Positions 13,296 to 24,935 are shown, counted from the first letter of the stretch. The stretch: 64,000 bases of DNA from Dermanyssus gallinae (GCA_003439945.1 QVRM01002807.1:23031-87030), one strand, 5' to 3'. Program-made: numbers and translations. Notes: generated by a model not told the origin, from the sequence alone.

Positions 13296-13576
13296 GTAAT
13301 AGGTGCAGCCTATGACATAATAATTACTTGTATTGACAGTTACACGTCGCATTTGGACGCTACTGTATCCTAATGATGGTAGTCATGTGGCATATGACAC
13401 GAAATGATCAATGCCAATTACGCACGGGCTTCTGTCAGAGCGGACGTATGATACTGAGTCGGACGCGGCACAGAATAAGCGACACGTCGGTGAAATGAAT
13501 GTAATTGCAGAAAGGCCGAGTGAATAGCTCTTCTTACGTTGGCTATTTTAATAATGACAGCGAATAAAATGAAGAC

Positions 13577-13582
13577 AACAGC

Positions 13583-13668
<86 letters not shown>

Positions 13669-13681
13669 GCAACAACAACAA
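13577..13681. repeat. (CAA)n microsatellite
   Basis: About 34 CAA units with one CAG interruption near 13,668. The poly-Leu and poly-Val frames on the minus strand are translation artefacts. Confidence 0.95.
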
Positions 13682-14159
13682 CATATCTTCGTGATAGGCT
13701 TATCTCGCCCACCAGAGGTTTATAGCTAACAACAATCATTCCTCATAGACAAATTACGGGAACTGGTCATAAATAACTTAAATTAGATGACCACTGCCGT
13801 TCCAATTGGCGATCAATGCGACAATTGAAAGAGGACAAGCCGAAAGGAAAATTGCTTTGCCTCCCGCAAACAGGCAGACAGAAGGCTCCTTCATTGATGG
13901 GTCTTTTTCTTTCCTGGAATGGAATGCACGATGCACTTTGCAATATCCTCTCCGAGTATGCAGCCTCCGGCATAAATTTCGCATATACTTAAGAGAAGTT
14001 TATCGCATATTGCCGTGTAGGAGTTTTTCGCGCTACTCGTGCAGTCAACTTAGCAAGTAACGTGAAACCTTTTCGATGTTTTATTCGGAAATGTTCACTT
14101 TTTGTCGGCCTTTTGAAAATTATGTGAAGGCGTTTGTTTTTGTGTGTGTGTGTAAAATG

Positions 14160-14300
14160 ACCAAGTGCATGTGTGATGCACTTGAGTTACCAGCTAGCTG
14201 CGCGCCTAGTGTGAGACCTATAAACTCACTAAACTCGGAGTTCTCTTTTGTCCATAGGCTTGGTCCTTACTTGTTGCATTACTTCGAATTGTTACCGAGT
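14160..14300 (+). repeat. Dispersed repeat family B, copy 1
   Basis: Aligns with 20,925-21,060 in the same orientation. Both contain CTAGTGTGAGAC, then a CACTAAA-CGGA block, then AGGCTYGGT and CATTACNTCGAA. About 140 bp, not coding. The family is not one I recognise. Confidence 0.55.
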
Positions 14301-14590
14301 CCACTGAGGCCAAAAAAGCCCGACACATATGGTCCCTCCTTGTACGCTCCATAGGCCCACGTTGTTGAGTGACCTCCAATATGAATTACTGTCACGTCCT
14401 CAGCTCCTCCCGCCGCTCGTTGCACACAAACACGTAATACATTTGCCACAAGGTGACAATATTAGCCTTTGTACGAAAGGGGTGGCCACGAAAAGGTTCC
14501 AGGCACGAACCAGGCATCATATGATCACATAGTCTTACTTACTGGCGCTGGTGCCGACGGTGATGCTATCAATTCAAATTACTATTGGTA

Positions 14591-14812
14591 TTATGAGCGA
14601 TTCATGTGTATTAATATAATACTCGCCGACCGTCGGCAAGATAGCACGGCGGCGTGCCAGAAATGGCCTGCCGGCTCTTCCGGGCCAAATATGTCGTGCC
14701 TAAACATGGCGTGCGTGACGATGACTGCAAAGTCAGTAATGTCTTCGTCGTACTTCGCCTTCACTACTAGCGTCCTCATCAGCGAACAAGTCAGAACCTC
14801 ATCCCAAATCAA
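14591..14812 (-). CDS. Unassigned reading frame, exon-like composition
   Basis: On the minus strand this 73-codon frame reads as non-repetitive protein (for example KAKYDEDITDFAVIVTHAMF, then FGPEEPAGHFWH). It overlaps a plus-strand frame of 176 codons (14,469-14,999) that is richer in Ser, Cys and His and looks like its shadow. I do not recognise either. No convincing acceptor or donor bounds the minus frame, so it may be a transposon relic, an exon, or chance. Confidence 0.2.
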   Translation of the reverse strand: MIWDEVLTCSLMRTLVVKAKYDEDITDFAVIVTHAMFRHDIFGPEEPAGHFWHAAVLSCRRSASIILIHMNRS

Positions 14813-15209
14813 TCACCACCATCACTCTATTGCTCCGTTGCTCTATTGCGAAACGCCCTGCCGTATTCAGTCGCCTCTACAAATCCATTGTCCTGGCCAA
14901 ACGTCTGCTTTGCTGCTTCCCGGGTCCCCACCTGGTCAAATACCGGTAGTACATGATAGTACAAGATATGTTGATAAAGCGTGTACGATCTGTTCCTGAG
15001 AAGCTTGTTGTTGTTGCTGCTGCTGCTAAGATGCTACAAAGACCTATCGCTTTAAGCTCTTTTTGCCGCTGCCTCGTTGTCCGAACACACGGCAACAAAA
15101 CACTGCACTTTGACAACTCAAATGTGCAGCTTGGACATCTTTTGATATTAACTGCAATAGCCTAAAAATAGTTGTCGGTCCGTTAGGTCGAAGGCCGTAG
15201 CCCGTACGG

Positions 15210-15366
15210 AACTTATAAACTAATTTGCTGATAAGGATTGTTTGCCCGACGAATGGCCATATGGTGAATCCACGTGGCCATTCGTCAAGCAAATAAGCAC
15301 GCAACTTATAAACTAATTTGTTGATAAGGATGATTTGCTCGACGAATGGCCATATGGTAAATCCAT
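15210..15366. repeat. 93-bp tandem duplication with internal inverted repeat
   Basis: The block from AACTTATAAACTAATTTG at 15,210 to the CCATATGGT(G/A)AATCCA block recurs 93 bp downstream at 15,303. Within the first unit TTGCCCGACGAATGGCCA is matched a few bases on by its near-complement TGGCCATTCGTCAAGCAA, so each unit can fold. Confidence 0.85.
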
Positions 15367-15649
15367 GCAAAAATAGCTGCAACCTTTACAACGGTTAACA
15401 ATCGCTACATGCTAGATAGTAAGGTGATTGCACTTGTCGTCCACATAGCTCACATCAAACCACTGTACAACACACGTATTTATAATTGTAACTATGACTG
15501 CTATATGTTTACTGCTCTCTGAAAAGTTAGTAAATGGTAGTCCCCGGTAATGGGTCAGCAACTTGCAATTGGTTTACGCATTTTTTTGGCGTGTCTGTGT
15601 AGAGTTAGGATGCTGATGATCTTGTGTATATTAAAGTGTACAACAAAAA

Positions 15650-15902
15650 AAATATATATATATATATATCTATATATCTCATCGCAAGACAGTGCTCTAC
15701 CACATTTATCTGAGCTTTTTAACCGGCAGACGTTCTTCCTCTCTCCCTCTCCCTCTCTCTTTCTATCTATCTCTCGCCCGCTCTCTCTCTCGCTCTCTCT
15801 CTCTTTATATATATATATATGATCGAGCGTTACGTGTAAATGTAGCTCTCATCACAAGACAGTGCTCTACCACATTTTTTATCTGCGCCCTTTGACCGGC
15901 AG

Positions 15903-15975
<73 letters not shown>
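15650..15975. repeat. Duplicated module of unique DNA plus (CT)n-(TA)n
   Basis: A unique block of about 55 bp (from TCTCATCGCAAGAC at 15,677 to ACCGGCAGA near 15,730) is followed by a compound (CT)n-(TA)n tract. The whole module recurs about 168 bp later: unique block 15,846-15,902, (CT)n 15,905-15,943, (TA)n 15,944-15,974. A (TA)n also precedes copy 1. Confidence 0.85.
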
Positions 15976-15977
<2 letters not shown>

Positions 15978-16421
15978 AATCAGGATCGACACATCTTTTG
16001 ACCCTCTTTGCAGGTGCGGCCGCAGTTGTGACCATGAACCTTCTCTGATTTAAGGGGGTGATTATAGATATATGTAGAGCTGCGGCAGCATAATTGCAAC
16101 AACGTGAATAGTATGGCGTTCATTACTCCAGCGACTCTAAATGCCGATCAGGTGGCGTTAGTTCCCGGTTCATTGTAGTTGGTTGAATTAAATACTGGCC
16201 AGATTACGCCGACCGACACACACAAACTACTGATAAGTTGCCCAACATCTGTCAGATTGACAGATTCCCGTCAGTTCAGCTAGCAAGAACGTTTCTACCC
16301 GGGTGGATACACCATAATGAGCATTGCGATACGAACGTCGACGCGAACCGACGTGCTCCAGAATAATGGCACAGCTGTACATGCAAAAAGCGAAAGTGGG
16401 CGAGCGAAAAACACCACCTAC

Positions 16422-16967
16422 CTTAGCGGTGTTTATGATCTTCTTCGGCATGACGTCCTTATTGGTCTTCACCTTTGCAGGAGGAGCCTTCGTTGACGTA
16501 TACTTGGCTTCTTTCTCCATTTTGTTGTCTTTCTGGTCACCAATCACCATCACTTCGTTGGCAACGTGAGGTGGCAAATCCGCTGTTTCGTCGTACAGAT
16601 TCAGGACCGTTTGGCCGTTCGCTTCTGATAGTTGCGGCACGCGAACTTCTTGTGGGGGGAGTGCGGCCGTGGGAAGATCACAGAGATCCTTCCCTTCTTT
16701 TTTGTGTGGCGTCTTCTGCTTCTTTTGAGACTTATTCGACTGTTTCTCTGCCGGTTGTGTCGGCTCTACGGGTACTTCTAATGGTGACGGCCGCTGCTGA
16801 TGCTGTTGATCCGGTTGTTGTTCTTGATTCTGTTCTTGTTGTTTCTGCTGCTGCTGCTGCTTCTGTTGCAGGTGTCCGTTCTCGGCGACCCGCCGCACGC
16901 CCGGTGCGATGTGCACAGCACACTCTGAAACAGGCCTCTCATCTGTTAGCCGAAGTTCAACCTGCAT
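16422..16967 (-). CDS. 5' coding exon of an unidentified host gene (Q-rich, Lys-rich)
   Basis: The minus strand reads 182 codons from an ATG at 16,965-16,967 in good context (GACACCATGC) to AAG followed by GTAGGT (donor bases 16,416-16,421), a consensus 5' splice site in phase 0. The peptide begins MQVELRLTDERPVSECAV. A Gln-rich tract lies at residues 34-61, a Lys-rich basic stretch at about 75-95, a balanced region with VLNLYDETADLPPHVANEV near 120-138, and a Lys-rich end (MPKKIINTAK). The frame stays open upstream to 17,132, so an earlier start is possible; I chose this ATG for its context. The next exon should lie at lower coordinates but was not found. The family is unknown to me; basic and Q-rich tracts would suit a nuclear or RNA-binding protein (inference). 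Confidence 0.5.
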
Positions 16968-17119
16968 GGTGTCAACGACACGTAACGCGGCCTCAATCAA
17001 ACTAAACAACGGACACAGACAGTCTCGACAAGCGCGGTGGTGAACCAAGCTATCTCTCGGTGCTCGGACGCGCCGCTCAACGGCGGATACCGCGTCGGTC
17101 CTGGCAGCGGCCAAAAAGC

Positions 17120-18420
17120 GAACCCACGTCCGTCAAGTGGGCAAGTCACTTTCGCATAAAAGCCAGCCAGCCAGCTTTATGGCTCTCGGCTCTCTCTCTC
17201 TGACTAAACAATTGGTCTCACTCCAAGCCAAGTAGCCAGTGAGGATGTTGATGCCGATTCCACAACTGGTACACGCTGCTCCTACACTTTGCTTGTTCCT
17301 TCGAATCGAAAGCGTTACGAAGCTTTTCTAATTAGGCGAAAGAGATCAATCGCCAGTCACCTAGCATGACTACAGGCTAGCCGTAACGATCGGGGTTTTC
17401 GACGATCGGGCGGCGCTACACGCCTCGCCCACACTTCAATGAGGTGCGTCTGGTTTTGTCGTTTTCCGCTGAAATTCGACCAAATCGCCGGTTTTTGTTT
17501 TCTGAGCTGGGGCACTACGATCACAATCACACCCACAGCCCCCACTAGAAGAAGCTGCTGCTGCTTTAGCTCAGCTTCTGTGCGCTTCCGTTCGTTCAGC
17601 CGACGACCGCCAGTTAGTAGTGAACACCAGCCCGTTAGTCAACCAGCTCGACAACGGCGATGGCTAGTAAATACATAGATAGATATTCAGTGAAAAAACC
17701 ATTTGCAGCTGATGGCAACAGCACCCCCACCCAACACCATTGGGTCATTCGGTGGGGTGCAAGGGGGGGAAGGAGGAGGAGGATGCGATGGTCGAGAGGA
17801 TGCGGCGTCACTATCGGGGGTGCCTGGCGGGGGAGCGTTTAGACGGTCTCCCTCACCGTTACTGGTTACTTCGTTTGCCGAACGATGGTGTGCCTTCTGC
17901 AAATATCGATTTGTCTCCTCTGTATCTTGCGCGCGCTCTCTCTCTCTCCCTCCCTCCCCCGCCTATCTTAATCAACGTGTCTCTCCTTTATAAACCATTC
18001 TCTCTCTTTAGCCCCCCTAGCGGATTCCTGGCCTGGTTCATCACCTTCACCGTGGCAACATGGCAACAAAAATCACTACCTGCTGCAAGGGGCGCCACGT
18101 ACGCACCCCCACGGCGGTGGCCGCCGACACAAGGATGAGTGTGGTTTGTGGTGTGAGCGCCTGATGACAGACAGGCGGATTAACGCGCTGCCAGCAACAC
18201 CGCCGCCGTTGTCGGTTTCACGATCTTTCAGGTCTGTATTGGATTCATGATTAGTTCCCAGCTGTATTCTGATACAGCCGTCCGATATATGTTGTTGTTG
18301 TTGTTTTGTGTTATTGTTGTTGTTGTTGTTTTATCGTGTTGTCGTTACATTGATTGATGCTTGGTCAGCTACGCTGGACGTTGGCGTTGAAGGTCGCCAC
18401 TAGCCTGCTTACCCAGTCGA
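17120..18420. promoter_or_regulatory. CpG- and CT-rich block upstream of the minus-strand exon
   Basis: GC-richer than the window average, with (CT)n/(GA)n runs at 17,190-17,202 and 17,936-17,960 and CpG clusters near 17,400-17,440 and 17,740-17,850. It lies directly upstream of the minus-strand ATG at 16,967, so promoter and 5' UTR are the simplest reading. GAGA-type tracts are common in arthropod promoters. No start site can be fixed. Frames here on either strand are not recognisable. Confidence 0.3.
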
Positions 18421-18657
18421 CACTATTACCTGCGGTCCCCACACGGCGTCCCTGGACGACATCGGACAGATAGGCACACACACACACACATTCTCTATCT
18501 GTCTCTCTCTGTTTCTCTTTTCTCTTTTTGCTGTCGGCGAGCTTTGGAATACCGTGTTAGCGGCTACTGCAGCGGCGATCACTACAAGGCACCTCATGTG
18601 CCACCACCAAGTACCTTGATGGGTCGATGCTCGATCAATCAATGGATCTGTCGCAGG

Positions 18658-18751
18658 TACAACAGCAAACACAACACCAACGAGAAGAAGAAAAAGAAGA
18701 AGAAGAAAAACAACAACGGCAACAACAACAACAACAACAACAACAACGGCG

Positions 18752-18796
<45 letters not shown>

Positions 18797-18812
18797 CAAC
18801 AACAACAACAAC

Positions 18813-18906
<94 letters not shown>

Positions 18907-18917
18907 ACAACAACAAC
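18658..18917. repeat. Large (CAA)n tract with (GAA)n lead-in
   Basis: Imperfect (GAA)n at about 18,680-18,708 leads into more than 200 bp of CAA units with rare CGG or CA slips. All poly-Gln, Asn, Thr, Leu, Val and Cys frames here come from the repeat. A (TTG)n array lies upstream at 18,290-18,333, and others follow downstream at 19.3 and 19.7 kb. Confidence 0.95.
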
Positions 18918-19114
18918 ACGCGCGTAACGCTCGAAGCAACAGAAGTTGCCTGCAGTCCACTTGCAGAAATTCACCAATCAGCCAGCCAGCCTGGGGCATT
19001 GGATAACACTGGGCTGACCACCAGGGGCACCCACACCAAGTGTGACCAGGTACAAGACACAGCTTAGCGCATGCCGCTGTCCACTGCAGCCAGGGATGCA
19101 GGCAGTACCATCAC

Positions 19115-19172
19115 CAGATACAGTACCAGTGCCAGTGGTGCCACCAATGGTACTGCTGCCACTGGCACTGAC
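19115..19172. other. Palindromic CAGTGCCAGTGG cluster
   Basis: CAGTACCAGTGCCAGTGG and the complementary CCACTGGCACTG lie within 60 bp. The 11-bp arms AGTGCCAGTGG / CCACTGGCACT are exact, so the segment can form a hairpin. Confidence 0.7.
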
Positions 19173-19300
19173 TGAACAAACACCCATGTGCACGGGAAAG
19201 CATTGGCCGATTGGCCGGTCGGCCATACCTCTCCAACCATCACACAAACATAGCGCCGTTATATTTTCTAACGGCGCTTGCTGCTGATGCTGCGACTGCT

Positions 19301-19390
19301 GTTATTGCTGTTGTTGTTGTTGTTGCTGTTTTTGCTGTTGTTGTTGCTGTTTTTGTTGTTGTTGTTGTTGTTTTTGTTGTCGTTGCAGTT
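19301..19390. repeat. (TTG)n microsatellite, interrupted
   Basis: TTG units with CTG and TTT interruptions; reads CAA/CAG on the minus strand. Confidence 0.9.
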
Positions 19391-19499
19391 GCCAATGGCC
19401 TGCCGCCATAGCAGCAAACGTTACCGGTAACAAATCGCTATGCGATTGCATCTCCTACATCCACTGCTCTGTGGCACGCCTGCGTTATACCAGCACACA

Positions 19500-19545
19500 A
19501 GGCTACTACTACCACTTTTGCTACTACTACTACTACTACTACTAG
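19500..19545. repeat. (CTA)n microsatellite
   Basis: Two CTA runs separated by CCACTTTTG. Confidence 0.85.
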
Positions 19546-19693
19546 TGGTCGGTAGCCTTGTATTGTAAGATACTGCACGTTGGTACTTCGAGTAGCCGAC
19601 GTAACAGCATTGGACGACCCCGACCACGATGATGGCGATGTCGGGGCTCGTATTGATCGTCGTTGATCTATGGCGGTCATGAGCAGCAACAGC

Positions 19694-19737
19694 TGGGCTG
19701 TTGTTGTTGCTGCTGTTTTTGTTGTTGTTGATTTTGC

Positions 19738-19768
<31 letters not shown>

Positions 19769-19850
19769 GATTTTGCTGTTGTTGTTGTTATTGATTTTGT
19801 TGTTGTTGCTGTTTTTGTTGTTGTTGTTGTTGCCGTTGTTGTTGCTGCAA
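19694..19850. repeat. (TTG)n tract with periodic ATTTTG interruptions
   Basis: GTTGTTGTT runs punctuated by GATTTTG or GTTTTTG every 20-40 bp, suggesting expansion of a longer compound unit. The 293-codon minus-strand frame 19,438-20,319 owes its middle to this tract; its Thr/Lys-rich centre should not be taken as a domain. Confidence 0.9.
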
Positions 19851-20354
19851 TTAAAGAAGAAGTTAATTCTGTTGTTGCTGCTGCCGCCCCAGCCAATGAC
19901 GCTGCAAATGATCTAACGGTCGCCGTCACGATGAATGGTGGCAAACGATCAGCAACGACGCGAAGCTGGCGATCTTGCGGCATGCTGGTGATACCCATGT
20001 GGCTGTGTGTGATTCTGCTGTTCATTGCGTTCTGGCGCATTGACATTGGTGTGACATCATTGTCAGACATTGTCAGACATTGGTGGCCGCAGTCGCGCCC
20101 AGCATGAGACGGACGACTGTCCGGTCTAGTACAGTAAGTGGGGCTCAGCGAGCGATCAACAAGTTCTCCCGTAGCACGCCAATGGGGTGATTGGTGCCCG
20201 TTTGTGTAGATGTTTAAGCCATGCATGCTAGCATGACCCACGCCCGACCCTCCTCCATCGCCCGCATGATGCGAAGATGCGCACGCACCGCGCCGATACA
20301 TCGCCACTGCCAGCGCCATTACACTAAGCGCGGTGTTGCGTTACGCAACTAGCG

Positions 20355-20765
20355 TCAGACCGTCTTCTGTCTGCCCGCTGCCAAAACCCCCCGACGATTG
20401 CAATGGGCGGTCTGCGTAAATGGTAGCCAGCACGCACCGCAATGGCAGAATTTGCCAAGCATGTCTGACTGTAAGTCAGTCTTTCTTTTGGTACTACTTG
20501 GACGGCGGCGTCGAAGAACCCAGGCCGAGCGGCGCGGCCCGTGCGTGTCATTAGGCGGACAATGTGTGTCAATGCTACCGTCATATGGTTCAATGTGTAC
20601 CGAAAAACGTGTATGAGGTTTACGAAGGTCGTTCGTTAAGAGTTGCCAGGCTAAAGACGGAGAATCTAATTCTACGGGCCACATTTTTACCGTGGAAGTT
20701 TTTTGTTGTTCTCCTGACAAAGTGAGGGATGAGGCACACTCGTAGAGTTTGTCAACTTTTTTCAT
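20355..20765 (-). CDS. Unassigned 136-codon frame with ATG start
   Basis: A true ATG (20,763-20,765) opens a non-repetitive minus-strand frame. It contains SLAWQLLTNDLRKP, a basic stretch WVLRRRRPSSTKRK and a Cys/His cluster (CHCGACW) before its end. The region 20,100-20,700 is CpG-rich. I recognise no family. It could belong to the 5' part of the minus-strand gene whose exon lies at 16.4-17.0 kb, but no splice evidence ties the two. Chance is a real alternative. Confidence 0.2.
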   Translation of the reverse strand: MKKVDKLYECASSLTLSGEQQKTSTVKMWPVELDSPSLAWQLLTNDLRKPHTRFSVHIEPYDGSIDTHCPPNDTHGPRRSAWVLRRRRPSSTKRKTDLQSDMLGKFCHCGACWLPFTQTAHCNRRGVLAAGRQKTV

Positions 20766-20924
20766 CTTCAGTCTTCAGATTCACTACTTAGTAGATGGTA
20801 TTTACGTTCTAGCGACCGTCGCCAAGCCTCGATCGCGTCAATCTGCTCGGAGATCGGCAATGTTTAGCCGCGCCCCGCTCGAGCTTTTTTTTTTTTTTTG
20901 TTCTGGGAGGTTTCGGTAATGCAT

Positions 20925-21060
20925 GATGCACATGCGCCACTAGCAGCCTGCGTGACTAGTGTGAGACTCGCAAACCCACTAAACCCGGATTCCTCCCCAC
21001 CCCCCCAGGCTCGGTATTACTTTGGCATTACATCGAAACTTTTTAGGTTTCAATTTCATT
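20925..21060 (+). repeat. Dispersed repeat family B, copy 2
   Basis: Second copy of the repeat at 14,160-14,300; CTAGTGTGAGACTCG begins near 20,956. A poly-T run (20,886-20,899) lies just before it. Confidence 0.55.
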
Positions 21061-21069
21061 CCAACGACC

Positions 21070-23090
21070 AAGCTTGGAAGACTCGAGCTTGCCTTACACG
21101 CATGAAAATCCTGGCAGTTACAATTAACGTAGTGATACACGTGAGCTCGCGGCAAACATTGTTGCCAGATGTTTATCCCTAAACCCTGCTTCTCCCCAGG
21201 CACTGGCTTTTAGTGCCGATTTGCCATACATCCATATGTAAGTCCCGTTCAACTTTATTTGCCAACTCTCCCGATATGCTTCCAAAAACCTGTAACTAAA
21301 CTGTACTACAGCTGTAGTTTGTCCATTGACAACGATCTTCCCTTTCAAATCAGCGTTATTCCGTCTAGAACCATTCGTTTAGTTGGCCGAAAACCCTCGA
21401 AACCCGTAAAAAGAGTGACTTAACCACGTCTAACGTTCGGTGTGTTTACCTTTCAAAATTCTCTCAGATAAGCAGGATCAGATTAGCGTAGGAGGCAAGT
21501 GGCATTACTTTTAGCCTAATAAACACAATAACTACGTGAGCAGAAAACGAAAATTGTTTACTTCTCTGCAGCCTTTACTGCAACAGTAGCTTGCCTCTAC
21601 TTTTCTTGCACGTGATTTCGAAAACCGATTTAAGATGAATGGCAAAACTGTTAAGCTTTTCATGTCGCTTTGTTTGCTTTAAACATTTTATTTGACTGAC
21701 TAGTTACAGGAATGATACACAAGAGACACTTCGGTTTTACTATCAAGCTCCGATGCTGTATTTATATGGTAAAGCTGAAAATGGACCGAGAAGTAAATGT
21801 AAATTTCTACTATAGCGTGACATAGGATTTACAAATTTGATTTTAGCTCGATAGATTAATATACGACTAGCTGCTAGTATTGCAAGCCGCCGATTAAGAA
21901 CAGACATGGGACGATTTGTTAAATTCCGTCGATTGGCACATCAATTTGGCAGGAGAGCGCTACACAAACCAGAAGCAAACCAGTATCTAAAGTTAATGGT
22001 AGTAATCATCCACTTGAGAGCCATCCAATCGTTAAACAAAGAACCATCATTTGCAACCAGACAAGCCCATAAAGCAGAAAACAAAGCTATTTTCTGTAGC
22101 AGCACAGAAGGAATAATAGCAGAAGACACATCCGCGTTATACCTATCAGACTGCAAAACAGTCAACGATGGAGAAAACGTGTGACGTCTCAGCTGAAATG
22201 GCGCAAGACTCAATATGAGTGCCAACGTTGGAGTATATTGCTTATGATGTTCTGCGTCTGCAGCTCCCCTTTGATGGTTGTTTTATCTCCTTCACTAACA
22301 CCCTTGTCTCAGTGATCGTGTATAGAAGCCCTGTAGAGATGCATCAATAAACAAATTAAAACTTTGCGAGATTTTTCGTGGTTCTGATCAGTAGGTCTAC
22401 AACTACCCTCCGAAGTCAGAGGCTCTTGTACTGAATGCTCAGAAGCGTTACTCAGCTCCATCAATAGTCATGATTCAGACAAAGATATACCTAAAGGCAA
22501 ATTGACTTAAATATGTCCGATCCTTTAGAGGGAATACAAATATGCAATTTGGGTTAAGGTTAGTAAGGTAAAAAAAAAACCTAAACAAAACTTAACGAAT
22601 AACCCGCACGTTCCTCTGCCACGGCAACTAAAACAATAGCAGACCCACGCCGTCTCGTCCCCCGCATCAAAGGGCCATCGGGTTCGTCGTCTAAACACTG
22701 CCTAAAAGAATCCAACAACACAGCATTAGCACATCCTAGCAGGGCAGATACCTTGAACACTGCGCCTAGCGGAACTCGAGGCGCTTGGTGAAGAAACGAA
22801 GATTTTTCTTGCCAAATGCCTAACGTATCCGCGATCTTTAGACTTCCGCAACCAATGCCTGTCTTGTTACGTGTAAACAGAGGTCGGGTCTTCTAGAGCT
22901 CTCGGAAACAATTGTAAAATATTATTACAGAGTCACTGTTAGTCCGTTCTCTCTTGTTAGTTCATCGAACAGAGGTCTAGTGCACCTTTAGGCACCTACC
23001 GCTCAAACCTCAGTAATTCATCTGTTATCTAACGCAAATACCCTATATGAGAGTTGCCTGGCTACGAAATACCAGGTGTGCGGTACATGC
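21070..23090. other. Spacer without recognised gene
   Basis: Frames of 92 and 94 codons overlap on opposite strands at 21,906-22,225, but neither resembles a known protein. Nothing else is supportable. Confidence 0.35.
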
Positions 23091-23099
23091 AGTGCTGGT

Positions 23100-24935
23100 G
23101 TTGTCATAGAATGATGGTCTGCATAGCGGAGGACTGTCATCGTTTTAGCAACCGTTAGCACTAGAGAGGCCAGGGTGGACTATAAGCTTCTCGAATATAT
23201 TGCACGAAGGCACAACGTCCAAATTGTTGCCACCCAAGGAAGAAATTGAAAAAGAAACACAATTTAGCAGGCGAGAAAGAAGAAGAGGGTATCAAGCGGC
23301 ACCTCGATTCGTCTTTAAAAGAAGAAATATGTCTCCTACGCCGACGCGCCAACCCGTTATAATACAATGTAAACGTTACGCGGTCCAACCCTCAACTATC
23401 GGCAACATGCGACTTACAAATGCAGAAACCAAAGGGAGTGCCTCTGCGTCTTTCTTGGATGTCCTTACGACCAAGGTCGTGCACAGGTCTCCTGGGATGT
23501 GGCAACACTCAGGTGAACTATAACAGAAGTCGTGCATCTCAGCTAGCGACAGGGGACATGGTTGTCCTTAACAGGGGTACGGATCCTACCATTCACCGCA
23601 GTGAAATAGATTCACACATAGAGCTAAAATCTGCAAACGAGAGGATGCGTTTAAAGTTTTGAACTGGGCCGTACTACTTAATAAAGAAAAAAATCGTTTC
23701 GGGTCAAGCTGACAAACTTTGTGGACTCAAGAGAAAATCCTGAGAGCGCCCAGGATTTGCAAAAAATGCTGCCAGAGCGTTGTAGGGGATGCCAGTGAGC
23801 CATACAAAAGCGGCGGACTACCCATGCGCTACCGACCGGCCTCACCAAAATACTAGTGAAACGATTATATTGCATTAGCCTGTTAACGCTGCACCTGAGC
23901 CAGGAGAAAAGTTACCAGGGCAAGGCACAGTAATACGGATGAAGCTTGTCTCATACTACTATACTGTGAATTAAGGCGCCTCAGGGCTTGTCTGCGCGGA
24001 ATTCTAAAGGCATGCGCAAAGCTATATCCGAGCCCATGTGGACGGTCCTACTTGTTAATAAGCAGCGTGCCGGAAGTTAAAAAGAAGCAAAATCTTGCCC
24101 CTAATGAACGTCTCTGGGCAATTGGCATGTTTTGCTCCTAGTATCTTCAATTTGATAGAACACTGTGAACGTTTAAGCAACCGAGGACTATATCCCAGAG
24201 GCAACCTCTGTGGAGGTATTCCCTGCGGGAGAAACGTTGAAGACCGGTAGGGCATTAGGCCCTAATGACATCCCGGTTTCGGCCGCTTTTTAAGGAGCTC
24301 CTGAAGGTGGTAAATAACGTAGCCACACAAATAGTCCGCAGCGGCTGCCTTTCTCGATTCCAAAAGAAATTAGGTCCTTGAGGCCAATCCGTCTAGTTAG
24401 GGCGCTGGCCAAAAGAATTAAGTCAATAATAGAGCTCCGCGTACGATGCATTGCAGACGACCTTTCCTCGCCGATACAATACAAGTTCCGAAAGAGTCGA
24501 TCAATCTTCTAGGCCATAGAGCGGGTGGTGGCCAAGGCGGAGGCCGAACGCCAATCCTCGCCGTTGACTAGGGTCTTGCTACTGGTTGTGCTGCTGGACG
24601 ATAAAAACGCGTTCAACAGCCCGTCCTGGAAGATAATACTCTACGACGATACTCTGCTCAACAAGAAAGTCCCGTCCTATCTGTGCGGCGCAATCTAGGC
24701 CTACCTAAATAGCAGGCGTATAGCTAATGAAAGCCTCTAGTTCGATAATCGGCCGGAGTTTCGCAAAGTTCGATTTGAGGACTTTTTCTATAAAACCTGA
24801 CATACGACGTCGTCTAATGTTTAGAAGACCTTTGACTGAACTGCTGGCGTACGCAGACGACCTCGCAGTCGGCCAGCGTTCGGCAGGTCAAGAAACAACA
24901 TCATTATGTGGGCGGCTAAGTCCATAGTTTAATTC
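23100..24935 (+). mobile_element. Decayed R1-clade LINE (older copy)
   Basis: Endonuclease-type sequence MVVLNRGTDPTIHRSE occurs at about 23,557-23,610, matching the late endonuclease block of R1 ORF2. Reverse-transcriptase motifs follow through many stops: GRALGPNDIP near 24,250, VVLLDDKNAFNSPSW at about 24,585-24,630 (motif A), degraded AGVSQSSI near 24,750 (motif B, normally VPQGSI), and LLAYADDLAV at about 24,842-24,872 (catalytic motif C). The copy breaks at about 24,935, exactly where the intact copy begins. It is a pseudogene. Confidence 0.8.

Noticed and set aside
18409..18999. Long poly-Leu/Val/Cys frames on the minus strand and poly-Gln/Asn/Thr frames on the plus strand
   Set aside because: They are translations of the (CAA)n tract in each frame, not membrane or prion-like proteins.
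19438..20319. 293-codon minus-strand frame with Thr-rich centre
   Set aside because: Its centre is the (TTG)n tract, and the flanks show no known motif or splice evidence; recorded under the repeat instead.
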